64,000 bases of DNA from Cognatishimia sp. 1_MG-2023 (GTDB lineage: Bacteria; Pseudomonadota; Alphaproteobacteria; Rhodobacterales; Rhodobacteraceae). The stretch covers positions 124,001 to 188,000 of the forward strand of contig NZ_JAUORX010000002.1 of assembly GCF_030548175.1 (NCBI RefSeq), given 5' to 3'. A model generated the notes under the pieces. The model was not told the DNA's origin. It searched no databases and was given only the letters and a program-made list of their open reading frames with translations. Of this stretch, positions 48,889 through 57,736 are shown piece by piece. The first letter of the stretch is position 1; each line of letters opens with the position of its first letter. The translations under genes were made by a program, and so were the position numbers.

Positions 48889-48910
48889 GTAGGCCGGGCT
48901 TCAGCCCGGC
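48889..48910 (+). repeat. GTAG-type palindromic repeat 3
   Basis: GTAGGCCGGGCTTCAGCCCG and closing GC: same head, stem GCCGGGCT/AGCCCGGC. It abuts the end of the pentapeptide gene at 48922. Confidence 0.8.
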
Positions 48911-48921
48911 AAACCTGCGTA

Positions 48922-50562
48922 TCACCGCAACCGAAACCGCTGCCGAAGTCCGAGGCCAAGGAAGAAGAGAAAGGGCAGGCTTACAATCGTTTGCAATCCC
49001 GAAAAAAACTTCAAAGGTATCGGTAAACATCCCATGAACTTGTTACCGAAAAACGTCCTATTGAAACCAAATGGCGGAAATAAGTTTGATAAGCTTAGCG
49101 CCGCGCCGGTGCCGTAAGGCCGCAAAGCTTCATTAGGCCATCTATTTTGACCCTCGAAACAGGCCTCAATAAACAGCGGTGTCTGCAAGAAGAACCCACC
49201 AAATATCAACAAACCCAAAATCCAAACAACACACAGGCATACAACAGGCCGCTGAATCGAATCCCCAAAATCAGACAACGCCCCATAGGCCCAATAGGTA
49301 AACGCCTCACGCTTATTTACCGAAGCCTTGGCAAACTGCATTTCTTTGCGAAAGAAAAAATGCTGATCCTCGTGCAAACCTTTCTTGGCCAAAAGATTGC
49401 GAATGATCCCGCAAGTTTCTCGAGCTTCTTTGCGTGGTTCGGTAATGCCTGCTGGCCAGAACTTTTCGGTTTTCGTGTCGACTGAAAAATCCGTAACGGG
49501 GTGCAAATCAGTGTTTGTGAATTCTGGGTAGGAATTTAGGAAACGCGCGTTGCGGAAAGAGGTGGGTTTGGCAAAGTGGGCGTCGGTAAAACGGATAGCT
49601 GGCATTTGTTTGTCGCCTGTGGCGGCAAAAACAGATTCAGCGAAATCGGTATTGCCTTGGAACTCGCAACTTGGGAAATTCGCAGACCCTTTGAAGATCG
49701 TCTTGCGAAAAATTGCTCGGTTTTTGAATGTAGTGCCAGCGAAGTTGGCTTCATTGTTGAAATGGGTCCAAACGAATTCAGTTGCTGAGGAGAAATTCGC
49801 CCGATTGAAATATGCATGACCGTTTATTGTTGAGTGGGACAGCTTGAATTGCCCGAGAACTTGAGCATCCTGTAGATCGACCTGACCTTCGAAAGTGCTA
49901 TCAAATGCGTCGAATTCTTCGCCAACATAAAGATTTTTGGCGCGGAATTGCTTGCCAAGGAATGAATTTGAAAAGTTGAAGCCCCTGAAACATTGCGCGG
50001 ATTTTAATGTAAATGAACCTTCGATGTTACATCCTGAGATATCAAAATAGTTGAGGAATGCCGCACTGTTGACGTTTATACTCTGTTTTATGCGCGTGTT
50101 GTTCAGGAGCGTTGCTTTTGTAAATCCAGAATTTTTTGCTGAAAGACCTTTGTGAAATAGAGAGTTGGATAAATCGACGGTTTTGCGAAACGTAAAGCCA
50201 TCGAGAAACAGTTCATTTGAAAACTCAATTGACGATAGGGATATTTCAGCATCTCTATGCGGAATAGATGGTTCGGGAAGAGTGCCATTTCGTTCCCCCC
50301 AGGCTTTGGAGAACGCCTCCTTAAACATAACTGTCAATTCACGAATGCTCTTGGTGTGCCTTTTGAAAATAATACCCGCTTTGCTTAGCTTTTCCTCATT
50401 CGATGTGCCAGATGTGATGCCAAACCACGTATTCCAAACCCGCATATTCCTATCATGCAGGTCCCAATCAATCTCGTCCCCCTCCTGCTCCCCATAAAGC
50501 GTCATCAGCACATACCAAGGGTTCTCATTCGCGGGCTTCAACCCATCCGCAACGTCAGCCAT
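48922..50562 (-). CDS. Pentapeptide-repeat protein with C-terminal membrane segments
   Basis: A 546-residue protein from ATG 50562. A short N-terminal domain ([19 protein letters not shown] region) is followed by a long run of degenerate pentapeptide repeats, about 100-340 (for example FNFSNSFLG and ANFSSATEF), expected to fold as a right-handed quadrilateral helix. The C-terminal part has two hydrophobic segments, about 435-456 and 523-542, around a short hydrophobic loop ([13 protein letters not shown]), reminiscent of two-helix channel-like domains. GC is low: I counted 23 G/C in the 60 bases from 49921. GTAG palindromes flank it. Function unknown. Confidence 0.85.
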   Translation of the reverse strand: MADVADGLKPANENPWYVLMTLYGEQEGDEIDWDLHDRNMRVWNTWFGITSGTSNEEKLSKAGIIFKRHTKSIRELTVMFKEAFSKAWGERNGTLPEPSIPHRDAEISLSSIEFSNELFLDGFTFRKTVDLSNSLFHKGLSAKNSGFTKATLLNNTRIKQSINVNSAAFLNYFDISGCNIEGSFTLKSAQCFRGFNFSNSFLGKQFRAKNLYVGEEFDAFDSTFEGQVDLQDAQVLGQFKLSHSTINGHAYFNRANFSSATEFVWTHFNNEANFAGTTFKNRAIFRKTIFKGSANFPSCEFQGNTDFAESVFAATGDKQMPAIRFTDAHFAKPTSFRNARFLNSYPEFTNTDLHPVTDFSVDTKTEKFWPAGITEPRKEARETCGIIRNLLAKKGLHEDQHFFFRKEMQFAKASVNKREAFTYWAYGALSDFGDSIQRPVVCLCVVWILGLLIFGGFFLQTPLFIEACFEGQNRWPNEALRPYGTGAALSLSNLFPPFGFNRTFFGNKFMGCLPIPLKFFSGLQTIVSLPFLFFLGLGLRQRFRLR

Positions 50563-50625
50563 CAATCCATCTCGTCATCAAAATACGCACCAACCACTCT
50601 ACGCCCACACCACCCAAAGACAACC

Positions 50626-50648
50626 GTAGGGTGGGGTTCCACCCCACC
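50626..50648 (+). repeat. GTAG-type palindromic repeat 4
   Basis: Identical to the copy at 48792-48814 and in the same orientation, so the pentapeptide gene lies between two direct 23-base repeats. Confidence 0.82.
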
Positions 50649-50720
50649 GCCACGCCACCCAAATCCAACCTCACCAAACACCCCATTCCCAAACCCGCAG
50701 AATCCGGCTACACCGCGCGC

Positions 50721-52115
50721 ATGTCACAGCCAGCGAACCCGCCCAGCCTCCGCCCAGACCTTGCCAACGCACAGGTGCAATCTGACCTCCGCAAAGGCCA
50801 GCCAAACATCGGCATGGTCTCTTTGGGCTGCCCCAAAGCCTTGGTTGACAGCGAGCGCATCCTGACCCGCCTGCGCGCCGAAGGCTACGGCATTTCTCCC
50901 GAATACCAAGGGGCCGACGCGGTCATCGTGAACACCTGCGGCTTTCTGGATTCCGCCAAGGCAGAATCCCTGGATGCCATCGGCGAAGCGCTCAAGGAAA
51001 ACGGCAAAGTCATCGTCACCGGCTGCCTTGGTGCCGAACCCGACTACATCCGGGAGCATCACCCCAACATCCTCGCCGTGACTGGCCCGCATCAATACGA
51101 ACAGGTGCTGGACGCCGTGCATTCCGCCGTGCCGCCGTCACCCAACCCTTTCGTCGATCTCCTCCCAGCCGCTGGCGTCAAACTGACCCCGCGCCATTTC
51201 AGCTATCTAAAAATTTCAGAGGGCTGTAACCACAAATGTAAATTCTGCATCATCCCGGACATGCGCGGCAAACTCGCCAGCCGTCCGGTGCACGCCATCC
51301 TGCGAGAGGCTGAAAAGCTCGCCGAAAGCGGCGTCAAAGAGCTGCTTGTCATCAGCCAAGACACCTCTGCCTACGGTCTTGATCGCAAATACTCCACCCA
51401 CCCGTGGAAAGACCGCGAGGTCCGCAGCCACATCACCGATCTCGCCCGCGAATTGGGCCAGATCGACCCCGACCTCTGGGTACGCTTGCACTACGTCTAC
51501 CCGTACCCACACGTGCGCGACCTGATCCCGCTGATGGCCGACGGGCTGATCCTGCCCTACCTCGACATCCCGTTCCAACACAGCCACCCAGACACGCTAA
51601 AACGCATGGCCCGCCCGGCACACACCGCCAAAACGCTGGACGAAATCACCAACTGGCGCGCTGCCTGCCCAGACATCACCCTGCGCTCCACCTTCATCGT
51701 CGGCTACCCCGGCGAGACAGAGGCCGAATTCCAACACCTTCTGGATTGGATGGACGAGGCCCAACTGGATCGCGTCGGCTGCTTCCAATACGAAAACGTC
51801 GATGGCGCGCGGTCAAACGACCTGCCAGACCACGTCGCCCCCGAGGTCAAACAAGACCGCTGGGAACGTTTCATGGAAAAAGCCCAAGCGATTTCCGAGG
51901 CAAAACTACAAGCCAAAGTCGGCACCACACAGCAAGTCATTGTCGACGACATCGACGAAGACGGCATCGCCACCTGCCGCACCAAAGCCGACGCACCAGA
52001 GATCGACGGCAACCTGTTCATCGACGAAGGCACCGACGGGTTGAACGTCGGTGATCTGGTCGATGTCGTTGTGGATGAGGCAGGGGAGTATGACTTGTGG
52101 GGGGCGTTGCAATAA
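50721..52115 (+). CDS. rimO: Ribosomal protein uS12 methylthiotransferase
   Basis: Radical-SAM enzyme that adds a methylthio group to an Asp of ribosomal protein S12. From ATG 50721 the 464 residues carry the N-terminal UPF0004 cluster ligands Cys37 ([12 protein letters not shown]), Cys73 and Cys102, the radical-SAM triplet Cys169, Cys173, Cys176 (GCNHKCKFC) and a C-terminal TRAM domain. It is a full-length core gene of high GC (40 of 60 in the line from 51421) inside an accessory-looking stretch. The longer open frame from 50631 runs into the palindrome. Confidence 0.96.
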   Translation: MSQPANPPSLRPDLANAQVQSDLRKGQPNIGMVSLGCPKALVDSERILTRLRAEGYGISPEYQGADAVIVNTCGFLDSAKAESLDAIGEALKENGKVIVTGCLGAEPDYIREHHPNILAVTGPHQYEQVLDAVHSAVPPSPNPFVDLLPAAGVKLTPRHFSYLKISEGCNHKCKFCIIPDMRGKLASRPVHAILREAEKLAESGVKELLVISQDTSAYGLDRKYSTHPWKDREVRSHITDLARELGQIDPDLWVRLHYVYPYPHVRDLIPLMADGLILPYLDIPFQHSHPDTLKRMARPAHTAKTLDEITNWRAACPDITLRSTFIVGYPGETEAEFQHLLDWMDEAQLDRVGCFQYENVDGARSNDLPDHVAPEVKQDRWERFMEKAQAISEAKLQAKVGTTQQVIVDDIDEDGIATCRTKADAPEIDGNLFIDEGTDGLNVGDLVDVVVDEAGEYDLWGALQ

Positions 52116-52123
52116 CAACGCTT

Positions 52124-52615
52124 TTAGCGCTCGAATAGCTTTATTCGAAGGTTGGTTTCTTTAAAAATCGAAGCAGCTACTTCAAAGCTTTTGGAGTAGG
52201 TTTTGTCGTTTTTAGGAAATGGGAACGATCTGAGTTCGCTAATGCCACTTTGGACAATGGCTCTTGCGCAATCGGCACAAGGGAAAACACTCGAGTAAAT
52301 GATGCAGTTGTCCAGAGGTATTCCAACTCGCGCAGCATTATATATGGCATTTCTTTCAGCGTGTTCGAACCAAAAGTACTTCTCTCCATCACGATGACTC
52401 TGTCTGTTACGATCTGATGCTGAAACACCACGTGGCAATCCGTTGTAACCTGTACTCCGAATTTCGTTTGCCTTTCCGACAATGACGGCACCAACCTTAC
52501 GGCTTTCATCCTCGCTCCAAGATGAAATTAAGTCGCATAATTCAAAGAAACGTTGATCCCACATAGTTTGCTGGCTAAGCGTAATGGGTATTTGGGAGAT
52601 TAAATTGTCAGACAT
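52124..52615 (-). CDS. dCMP deaminase family protein
   Basis: A 163-residue zinc deaminase from ATG 52615. SSWSEDESRKVGAVIV and STGYNGLPRG, then the zinc and catalytic motif HAERNA (His85, Glu87) and PCADCARAIV (Cys113, Cys116) are typical of dCMP deaminase/ComEB proteins, which turn dCMP into dUMP. ATG 52564 (MWDQRFFELC) is an alternative giving 146 residues, nearer the usual family start. GC is low and codon use unlike rimO. It is divergent from, and at its chosen start overlaps, the DCD/dUTPase-like gene. Confidence 0.88.
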   Translation of the reverse strand: MSDNLISQIPITLSQQTMWDQRFFELCDLISSWSEDESRKVGAVIVGKANEIRSTGYNGLPRGVSASDRNRQSHRDGEKYFWFEHAERNAIYNAARVGIPLDNCIIYSSVFPCADCARAIVQSGISELRSFPFPKNDKTYSKSFEVAASIFKETNLRIKLFER

Positions 52616-53321
52616 GATTATTGGCTCAGCTATTTTAGACTGCAAACTATTAGAACATGCGGATGCCAAAAACTTAAAGCATAGCACCTACGATTTAACA
52701 ATTGGCCAAATTTTTCCAACTGGGTCCAGTACAGATAGTTTTGATCAGTCTCAGAATAATGGGATCTACATTTTAGAGCCTCGACAGTCAGTTTTAGTGC
52801 TCTCAAATGAAGAATTTCAGTTACCTTCAACTATTACCGGTTTGGCAACTCTACGAACAACATTTACAAAAAAGGGGCTGTTGGCTCTGAACGTGGGTAT
52901 TATTGATCCGCACTTTAATGGCCCAATTAGCACCACATTAATTAATTTTTCAGAGCAAAAGGTTGCCATTAAAATTGGTATGCCGTTCTTTCGCGTTATG
53001 TTTTTTCTGCATGGAGATACATCAGACTATCATCGAATGTCCGAAAACATGGATAGAGCTGATTACATTGATGATTTGATAGTTTCTGCAAATCGCGACT
53101 TTCCCAAAAGTTTCCTTAATCTTCCCAATCTAGATAACTCGTATTATGCAGACACGGCTTGGAAAATGATAAAGGGGCTAACGGTTAAGCGTTGGTTCGT
53201 TATGATACCCATTTATCTGGTATTGCTGTCGACTTTCGGGTTTCTCATTCAGAATACAGGTTATGTTGAATATCTCATAGAAACACTAAAGTCTTTCAAG
53301 GAGGTTGTCCCGTTTTTCTAG
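52614..53321 (+). CDS. dCTP-deaminase/dUTPase-fold protein with C-terminal membrane helix
   Basis: A 235-residue protein. HSTYDLTIGQIF resembles the N-terminal Dcd block. The core LRTTFTKKGLLA (Arg81), VGIIDPHFNG (Asp98) and IKIGMPFFRVMF follow the dUTPase/Dcd trimer fold. The Glu that dCTP deaminases need in the LEFYN block is Thr108 here, whereas the dUTPase-type Asp is kept. About residues 193-214 form a membrane helix (RWFVMIPIYLVLLSTFGF), unusual for this fold. Low GC: 25 and 23 of 60 in the lines from 52861 and 53101. Role in nucleotide-based defence is inferred. An earlier ATG at 52584 is possible. Confidence 0.82.
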   Translation: MIIGSAILDCKLLEHADAKNLKHSTYDLTIGQIFPTGSSTDSFDQSQNNGIYILEPRQSVLVLSNEEFQLPSTITGLATLRTTFTKKGLLALNVGIIDPHFNGPISTTLINFSEQKVAIKIGMPFFRVMFFLHGDTSDYHRMSENMDRADYIDDLIVSANRDFPKSFLNLPNLDNSYYADTAWKMIKGLTVKRWFVMIPIYLVLLSTFGFLIQNTGYVEYLIETLKSFKEVVPFF

Positions 53322-53327
53322 ATGTCT

Positions 53328-53360
53328 AGGGCTGGCTCTCGATCGATAGAGCTAGCTCCT
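53328..53360 (+). terminator. Hairpin after the membrane DCD-like gene
   Basis: AGGGCTGGCTCT and AGAGCTAGCTCCT pair with one bulge and a G-T pair around an eight-base loop. No T-run follows, so it may be a weak terminator or island border. Confidence 0.5.
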
Positions 53361-53889
53361 AATTGACCACCCCAACCGGGCACCCATTAATCTCCACCAG
53401 CGCCTTCTGCCACGCCGCGGTCGCATCAAACCCGTCAACCATCCAATCATCCTCTGTCTTGCGCGGGATCATGCCCCGCTTGATCATATAGGTCGGGCGA
53501 TACTCCGGCGGGCCGGCCTTTGCCACGCCCCGGCACGTCGCCGCCAAAAACACCCCATCCGGATCGCGCAATTCTGCGATCACCTTTTTCAGCTCGCCGA
53601 TGATCGCAAACGAATAGCCTGAGAATATCCAGCCGTGCAGTTCTTGCACCGCCACATGGGCGCTTTCATCCCGAACGCGCTGCTGATCAAACAACGCGAA
53701 ATTGGAATAGGCCCAAAAGGTTTGCACCGCGTCAACATAGCGTTCGTCCGCCACGCAACCCCGCACTGCGCCCGCCAAATGCCGCGCGTCCTGATCCGCG
53801 CGCAATTCGTCCAACGTCTGACACGGCTCTGCCCAAGCCGCCCCCGCGCTGAGCATTCCGAAACTTAGTACCCATCCAAATACACGCAT
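53359..53889 (-). CDS. Hypothetical secreted protein, 176 aa
   Basis: Signal peptide MRVFGWVLSFGMLSAGAAWA with cleavage before EPC. The mature part has four Cys (EPCQTL, RGCVADE, ATCRGV and NGCPVG), likely paired in the periplasm. No family is recognised. The gene returns to normal GC, so it lies outside the low-GC stretch. Confidence 0.75.
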   Translation of the reverse strand: MRVFGWVLSFGMLSAGAAWAEPCQTLDELRADQDARHLAGAVRGCVADERYVDAVQTFWAYSNFALFDQQRVRDESAHVAVQELHGWIFSGYSFAIIGELKKVIAELRDPDGVFLAATCRGVAKAGPPEYRPTYMIKRGMIPRKTEDDWMVDGFDATAAWQKALVEINGCPVGVVN

Positions 53890-53996
53890 AACCCCTCCAC
53901 CTTAACAGCAGCTTAAGACGGGCAGGGGCCACACCAAAATCACAATCCCGATGGTTAACGGCGGCGGGGAAAGGTTAATATCTGACCAAATGGTTC

Positions 53997-54054
53997 GAAA
54001 CGTACGTTTCAGCCCGCGAAACGTACGAATTTCCACATTTACAATGTGTAAATG
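53997..54054. promoter_or_regulatory. Cluster of palindromes upstream of asmA-like gene
   Basis: GAAACGTACGTTTC at 53997-54010 is a perfect 14-base palindrome; its left ten bases recur at 54018-54027. CATTTACA-ATG-TGTAAATG at 54036-54054 is a second perfect inverted repeat. Together they look like operator sites ahead of the gene at 54130. Confidence 0.55.
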
Positions 54055-54129
54055 AGCCGGACGAACGGTTGAACTGCAACGCCCCAGCGCTTACCCCTTT
54101 AGGGATAGGTTTTCGCAAAGGGCAAAGTC

Positions 54130-56031
54130 ATGCGTTTGATCAAAATTCTCTTAACAATCATCGTTGTATTGGTACTCGCATTGGTCACCCTGATCTTTGT
54201 TCTCCCCGGTGAAAAGGTTGCAAAATTGGCCGCCGACCAAGTCAAAGCCCAAACCGGCCGCGACCTGACATTCGACGGAGAGGTTAATTTTAGTGTCTAC
54301 CCAACCCTCGGCATTTCCACCGGCGCGGTCACATTGTCCAACGCAGAATGGTCTGATCAAGGCCCGATGTTTCAAGCAGAGGCCGCCAAGATCGGCGTTG
54401 ATCTGATGGCCCTGATTGGCGGCGCGGTAGAGATCAAGAATATCACGCTGACCTCGCCTAAGATATTGCTGCAAAAGGATAATGAGGGCCACGCCAACTG
54501 GGATTTACTTCCCGTATCCGAGGCACCGGAAGACACGACAGCCGAAGGCACCCCCACCGAAACAGGCCCCGCCTTTACCCTAGACCACCTTAAAATTACC
54601 GACGCCCAAGTCCATTATTTGGACGCCGCAGGGCAAGACATAATGGTTAACGATCTGACTGCTGATCTGACATGGGGCACCGCCGAAGCCACAATCGAAC
54701 TGTCCGCCAAACCGTTTACCGAAACCGTAGAATTGTCTGCAACAATCGCGGACCTAAATGGGTTAATGGCCGGCGAAATTACTAAAATTGACAGCGAATT
54801 TTCAACCGCCGGCAACACAGTCACCTTCAACGGCCGCGCTTCGATCTCTCCGGAAATTTCAGGCGATGCAACAGCTAAGCTACCAAATCCAAACGCTTTT
54901 TTCGCAGCAGTCGGCCAATCCGGCGCAGAAATGCCCGCGACTGCCTTCAAAGGCAGCGTAACGTTGACAAAAGAGCAGCTGTTCAGCCTGCGAGGTGGCG
55001 AAATCTCTATTGCTGACAATGACTTACGTGCAGAGGCCGATATTCAATTGGCCGCAAAGCCCGTCGTCACAGCGAATATTCAGGCAGATACACTCAACTT
55101 CGCAACGCTTTCCGGCGGGGAATCTGCGGAAACCACAACAGAATCAAAAGGTTGGTCCACCGATCCAATCGACGCCAGCGTGCTTGGCCTGTTTGATGGC
55201 ACCATCACAATCTCTGCAAATGCGATTGATACCGGCAGTTTACAGTTTGGCCTATCCCGTCTGAAGGTCGACATCGACAATTCCCGCGCCGTCGCAACGT
55301 TGCAAGAAATTAACGGTTATGACGGTAAAATCACCGGTCAATTCGTGGCGAATAACCGCAATGGCCTGTCGGTTGGTGGCAAGATGGCATGGGCAGAATT
55401 GTCGCTGAAACCGCTGCTAACGGACATGGTTGAAATCGACCGGTTTACTGGCAGTGCGAATGGGACATTGGCCTTTCTGGGCTCAGGTAACTCTTTGAAC
55501 AAAATCATAAACTCTCTAAAAGGGGACGGCACATTGAATGTTGGTCAGGGGACCATTTCCGGCATCAACCTTGATAAGCTTTTCCGTGGCACACCAGACG
55601 GCGGTACCACGGTTTTTGACAAGATGTCCGCCAGCTGGACCATTGCGGATGGCGTGGTGAACAATTCAGATCTGTTAATGGATTTGCCCAGCGTTCAGGC
55701 CAAAGGAGCGGGTACAATCGGCCTAGGTCAGCAGAACATTGACTACACGTTCACGCCGCAGATCAAAAACAATACGGATACTGGAATTGCTGTTCCTGTC
55801 CGGATCAAAGGTCCTTGGGCTGATCCAAAAATCTGGCCAGACCTTGAGGCGATTGTGAACCAAAACTTAGCTGAAGAAAAAAAGCAGCTTGAAGAGAAGG
55901 CAAAGAAAGCCGTGGCGGATAAGCTTGGCGTGACAACTGAAGAAGTCCAATCCATTGAAAAAGCTCTGGAAAAGAAGCTTGAGGAAAAATTGAACGATAA
56001 ACTCAAGGGCCTGTTTGGCGGCAGCAATTAA
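54130..56031 (+). CDS. AsmA family protein
   Basis: A 633-residue protein anchored by one N-terminal helix (about 5-27). The AsmA N-terminal domain shows GRDLTFDGEVNFSVYPTLGI and the C-terminal AsmA_2 region has GDGTLNVGQGTISGINLDK and GAGTIGLGQQNIDYTF. AsmA-like proteins are proposed to bridge the periplasm and carry lipids to the outer membrane. The tail (about 580-633) is Lys/Glu-rich and probably helical. It stands alone with operator-like palindromes upstream. Confidence 0.92.
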   Translation: MRLIKILLTIIVVLVLALVTLIFVLPGEKVAKLAADQVKAQTGRDLTFDGEVNFSVYPTLGISTGAVTLSNAEWSDQGPMFQAEAAKIGVDLMALIGGAVEIKNITLTSPKILLQKDNEGHANWDLLPVSEAPEDTTAEGTPTETGPAFTLDHLKITDAQVHYLDAAGQDIMVNDLTADLTWGTAEATIELSAKPFTETVELSATIADLNGLMAGEITKIDSEFSTAGNTVTFNGRASISPEISGDATAKLPNPNAFFAAVGQSGAEMPATAFKGSVTLTKEQLFSLRGGEISIADNDLRAEADIQLAAKPVVTANIQADTLNFATLSGGESAETTTESKGWSTDPIDASVLGLFDGTITISANAIDTGSLQFGLSRLKVDIDNSRAVATLQEINGYDGKITGQFVANNRNGLSVGGKMAWAELSLKPLLTDMVEIDRFTGSANGTLAFLGSGNSLNKIINSLKGDGTLNVGQGTISGINLDKLFRGTPDGGTTVFDKMSASWTIADGVVNNSDLLMDLPSVQAKGAGTIGLGQQNIDYTFTPQIKNNTDTGIAVPVRIKGPWADPKIWPDLEAIVNQNLAEEKKQLEEKAKKAVADKLGVTTEEVQSIEKALEKKLEEKLNDKLKGLFGGSN

Positions 56032-56049
56032 CGCCAAACATTGACACAT

Positions 56050-56080
56050 GCATGGCCTCGTGTCAGTCACGGGGCCATGA
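56050..56080 (+). terminator. Hairpin after asmA-like gene
   Basis: CATGGCC(T)CGTG and CACG(G)GGCCATG pair around TCAGT. No T-run, so termination strength is uncertain. Confidence 0.5.
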
Positions 56081-56222
56081 CACAGATGACTACCATCTTT
56101 ATGAATTATTATCACCTGCCAAAATAAGGCGGGTGTTTTGTTGTGACCGCCGCGTAGCTGGTGGACATAACTTTTCCTAAAAATGAGTTTTCCGGCGCGC
56201 GGCTCTGAAAAGGGAAGTGCAC

Positions 56223-56966
56223 ATGGACGTGCGACGTAAATCATTGGGATTACTGGGGTTTGGCGGCTTTGGCCGTTTGGTTGCCGAGCATCTCTATCCA
56301 CATTTTGACATCATGGTGCGCGATCCATCCTGTGACATCGCACGCCTGAGTGACGGCACAGAATTGCCGCTGGTGGCGCTCGAACAGCTTGCCGCATGTG
56401 ACGTGATTGTTTTGGCCGTGCCAGTGTCGCAAATCCGGGCAAGCTGCGTGGCCTTAGCGCCGCATCTCAGCCCCGGAACCATTATCGTTGATGTCGGTTC
56501 GGTCAAAATGGCCCCCATCGCCGCCATGGTCGAATGTTTGCCAGATCATGTGCAAGTCGTTGGAACACATCCACTTTTTGGCCCACAAAGCGCCATGCAA
56601 GGACTTGTCGGTCGCAAGCTAACGCTATGTCCGGTCAGGGGCGAGGCTTGGCGCGCAGTTCGGATTTTCCTTGCGCGTCAACTTGGCCTCAAGGTCGTTA
56701 CATGCCCAGCAGAAGAGCATGATCGTGAGGTCGCTGTGGTGCAGGGCCTAACCCATTTGATCGCGAAAGTTCTGGTCGATATGGGGCCGCTGCCGTCGCG
56801 GATGACTACGGCCAGCTTTGATCTGCTTAAGGAAGCGATTGAAATGGTTAAGGATGATCCGCCAACCGTATTGCATGCGATAGAGGCTGCGAATCCATTT
56901 GCCGCAGAAGTCAGAGAGGCGTTCTTTGACCGTGCGGAAGCTCTGCGTCGCCGGTTCGAAACGTAA
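56223..56966 (+). CDS. Prephenate/arogenate dehydrogenase-like protein
   Basis: NAD-binding oxidoreductase of tyrosine synthesis. The 247 residues from ATG 56223 (AGGGAAG upstream) start with the Rossmann motif GLLGFGGFGRLVAEHL, then the phosphate-side VDVGSVK, THPLFGPQSA and the catalytic-region HDREVAVVQGLTHLIA. It is short for TyrA, with only one helical domain after the NAD fold, so a monofunctional arogenate-type enzyme is likely. No chorismate mutase is attached. A GTG two codons upstream is an alternative start. Confidence 0.87.
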   Translation: MDVRRKSLGLLGFGGFGRLVAEHLYPHFDIMVRDPSCDIARLSDGTELPLVALEQLAACDVIVLAVPVSQIRASCVALAPHLSPGTIIVDVGSVKMAPIAAMVECLPDHVQVVGTHPLFGPQSAMQGLVGRKLTLCPVRGEAWRAVRIFLARQLGLKVVTCPAEEHDREVAVVQGLTHLIAKVLVDMGPLPSRMTTASFDLLKEAIEMVKDDPPTVLHAIEAANPFAAEVREAFFDRAEALRRRFET

Positions 56967-56981
56967 GCAAAGATAGAAACG

Positions 56982-57011
56982 AAAAACCCCGGCGCAGAGG
57001 CCGGGGTTTTC
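56982..57011. terminator. Two-way terminator
   Basis: AAAACCCCGGC-GCAGAG-GCCGGGGTTTT, with A's and T's on both sides. It serves both the dehydrogenase gene and the converging gcrA. Confidence 0.9.
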
Positions 57012-57028
57012 TTTGGTATTTGAATATC

Positions 57029-57610
57029 TTAGCGGCGACGATCACGGCGTGCAGACATTGGCTGGAACGCCACGCCTACATGGGCCTCGCAATAAGGTTT
57101 GCCAGACTGTGTTGGCAAGCCACAGAACCAAAAATGCTCTGTCGCGGGGTCGCCCACAGGCCATTTGCAGGTCCGCTCTGTCAATTCCATCAAGCCCAAT
57201 TTCTTGGCCTTCTTCTCAACTTCATTAACCTTGGCTAGTGCCTCTGGGCTAATTTCGTTGGCAGATGGCTGCGGAGGCAATGGCTGGCCAGCAGGAATGA
57301 TCGCCTTACGTGTCGAGGGAGCACCAGCGACGCGCGGTGGCACGGCAGGCTCGGTCTTCATTTCCGGCATGGGTTTTTCTTTTGGCGGCGCCTTAGGCTT
57401 TGGTGCTGCCTTTGGCTTTGCCTCGGCCTTAGGCTTGGATTCGGCCTTCGCCCCACCAGAACCGGCACGGTTGGATAGGCCCAAGCGGTGTACCTTACCG
57501 ATCACGGCGTTCCGAGTGACACCGCCCAATTCTTTGGCGATTTGGCTTGCCGATTGGCCTTCGCCCCACATTTTTTTCAGCAGCTCAACGCGTTCGTCGG
57601 TCCAGGACAT
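57029..57610 (-). CDS. gcrA: GcrA family cell-cycle regulator
   Basis: Alphaproteobacterial regulator that works with sigma-70 RNA polymerase at methylated promoters. MSWTDERVELLKKMWGEG and TRNAVIGKVHRLGLSNR form the N-terminal HTH; a Lys/Pro/Ala-rich linker (about 55-110) follows; the C-terminal part has the conserved ERTCKWPVGDP and HFWFCGLPTQSGKPYCEAH. Length of 193 is normal. It is an excellent taxonomic marker here. Confidence 0.95.
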   Translation of the reverse strand: MSWTDERVELLKKMWGEGQSASQIAKELGGVTRNAVIGKVHRLGLSNRAGSGGAKAESKPKAEAKPKAAPKPKAPPKEKPMPEMKTEPAVPPRVAGAPSTRKAIIPAGQPLPPQPSANEISPEALAKVNEVEKKAKKLGLMELTERTCKWPVGDPATEHFWFCGLPTQSGKPYCEAHVGVAFQPMSARRDRRR

Positions 57611-57736
57611 CTACATTTCCTTGGCAAAAGAAGCGGTCCCTTTGGGCCGCTCCTGCATTTCTTGGTCAGGGGCCTATTTTAAACACCCCATCGTGAGTTA
57701 CAAGGCGCAGAATCACATCAGCAGGGCAGGGTTGCC

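Noticed and set aside
48792-48910. CRISPR-like spacing of the GTAG repeats
   Set aside because: Only three elements, with different sequences that are each palindromic and no uniform spacers or cas genes.
51404-52054. A 216-residue Arg/His-rich frame inside rimO
   Set aside because: High-GC shadow of rimO; composition is unlike a real protein.
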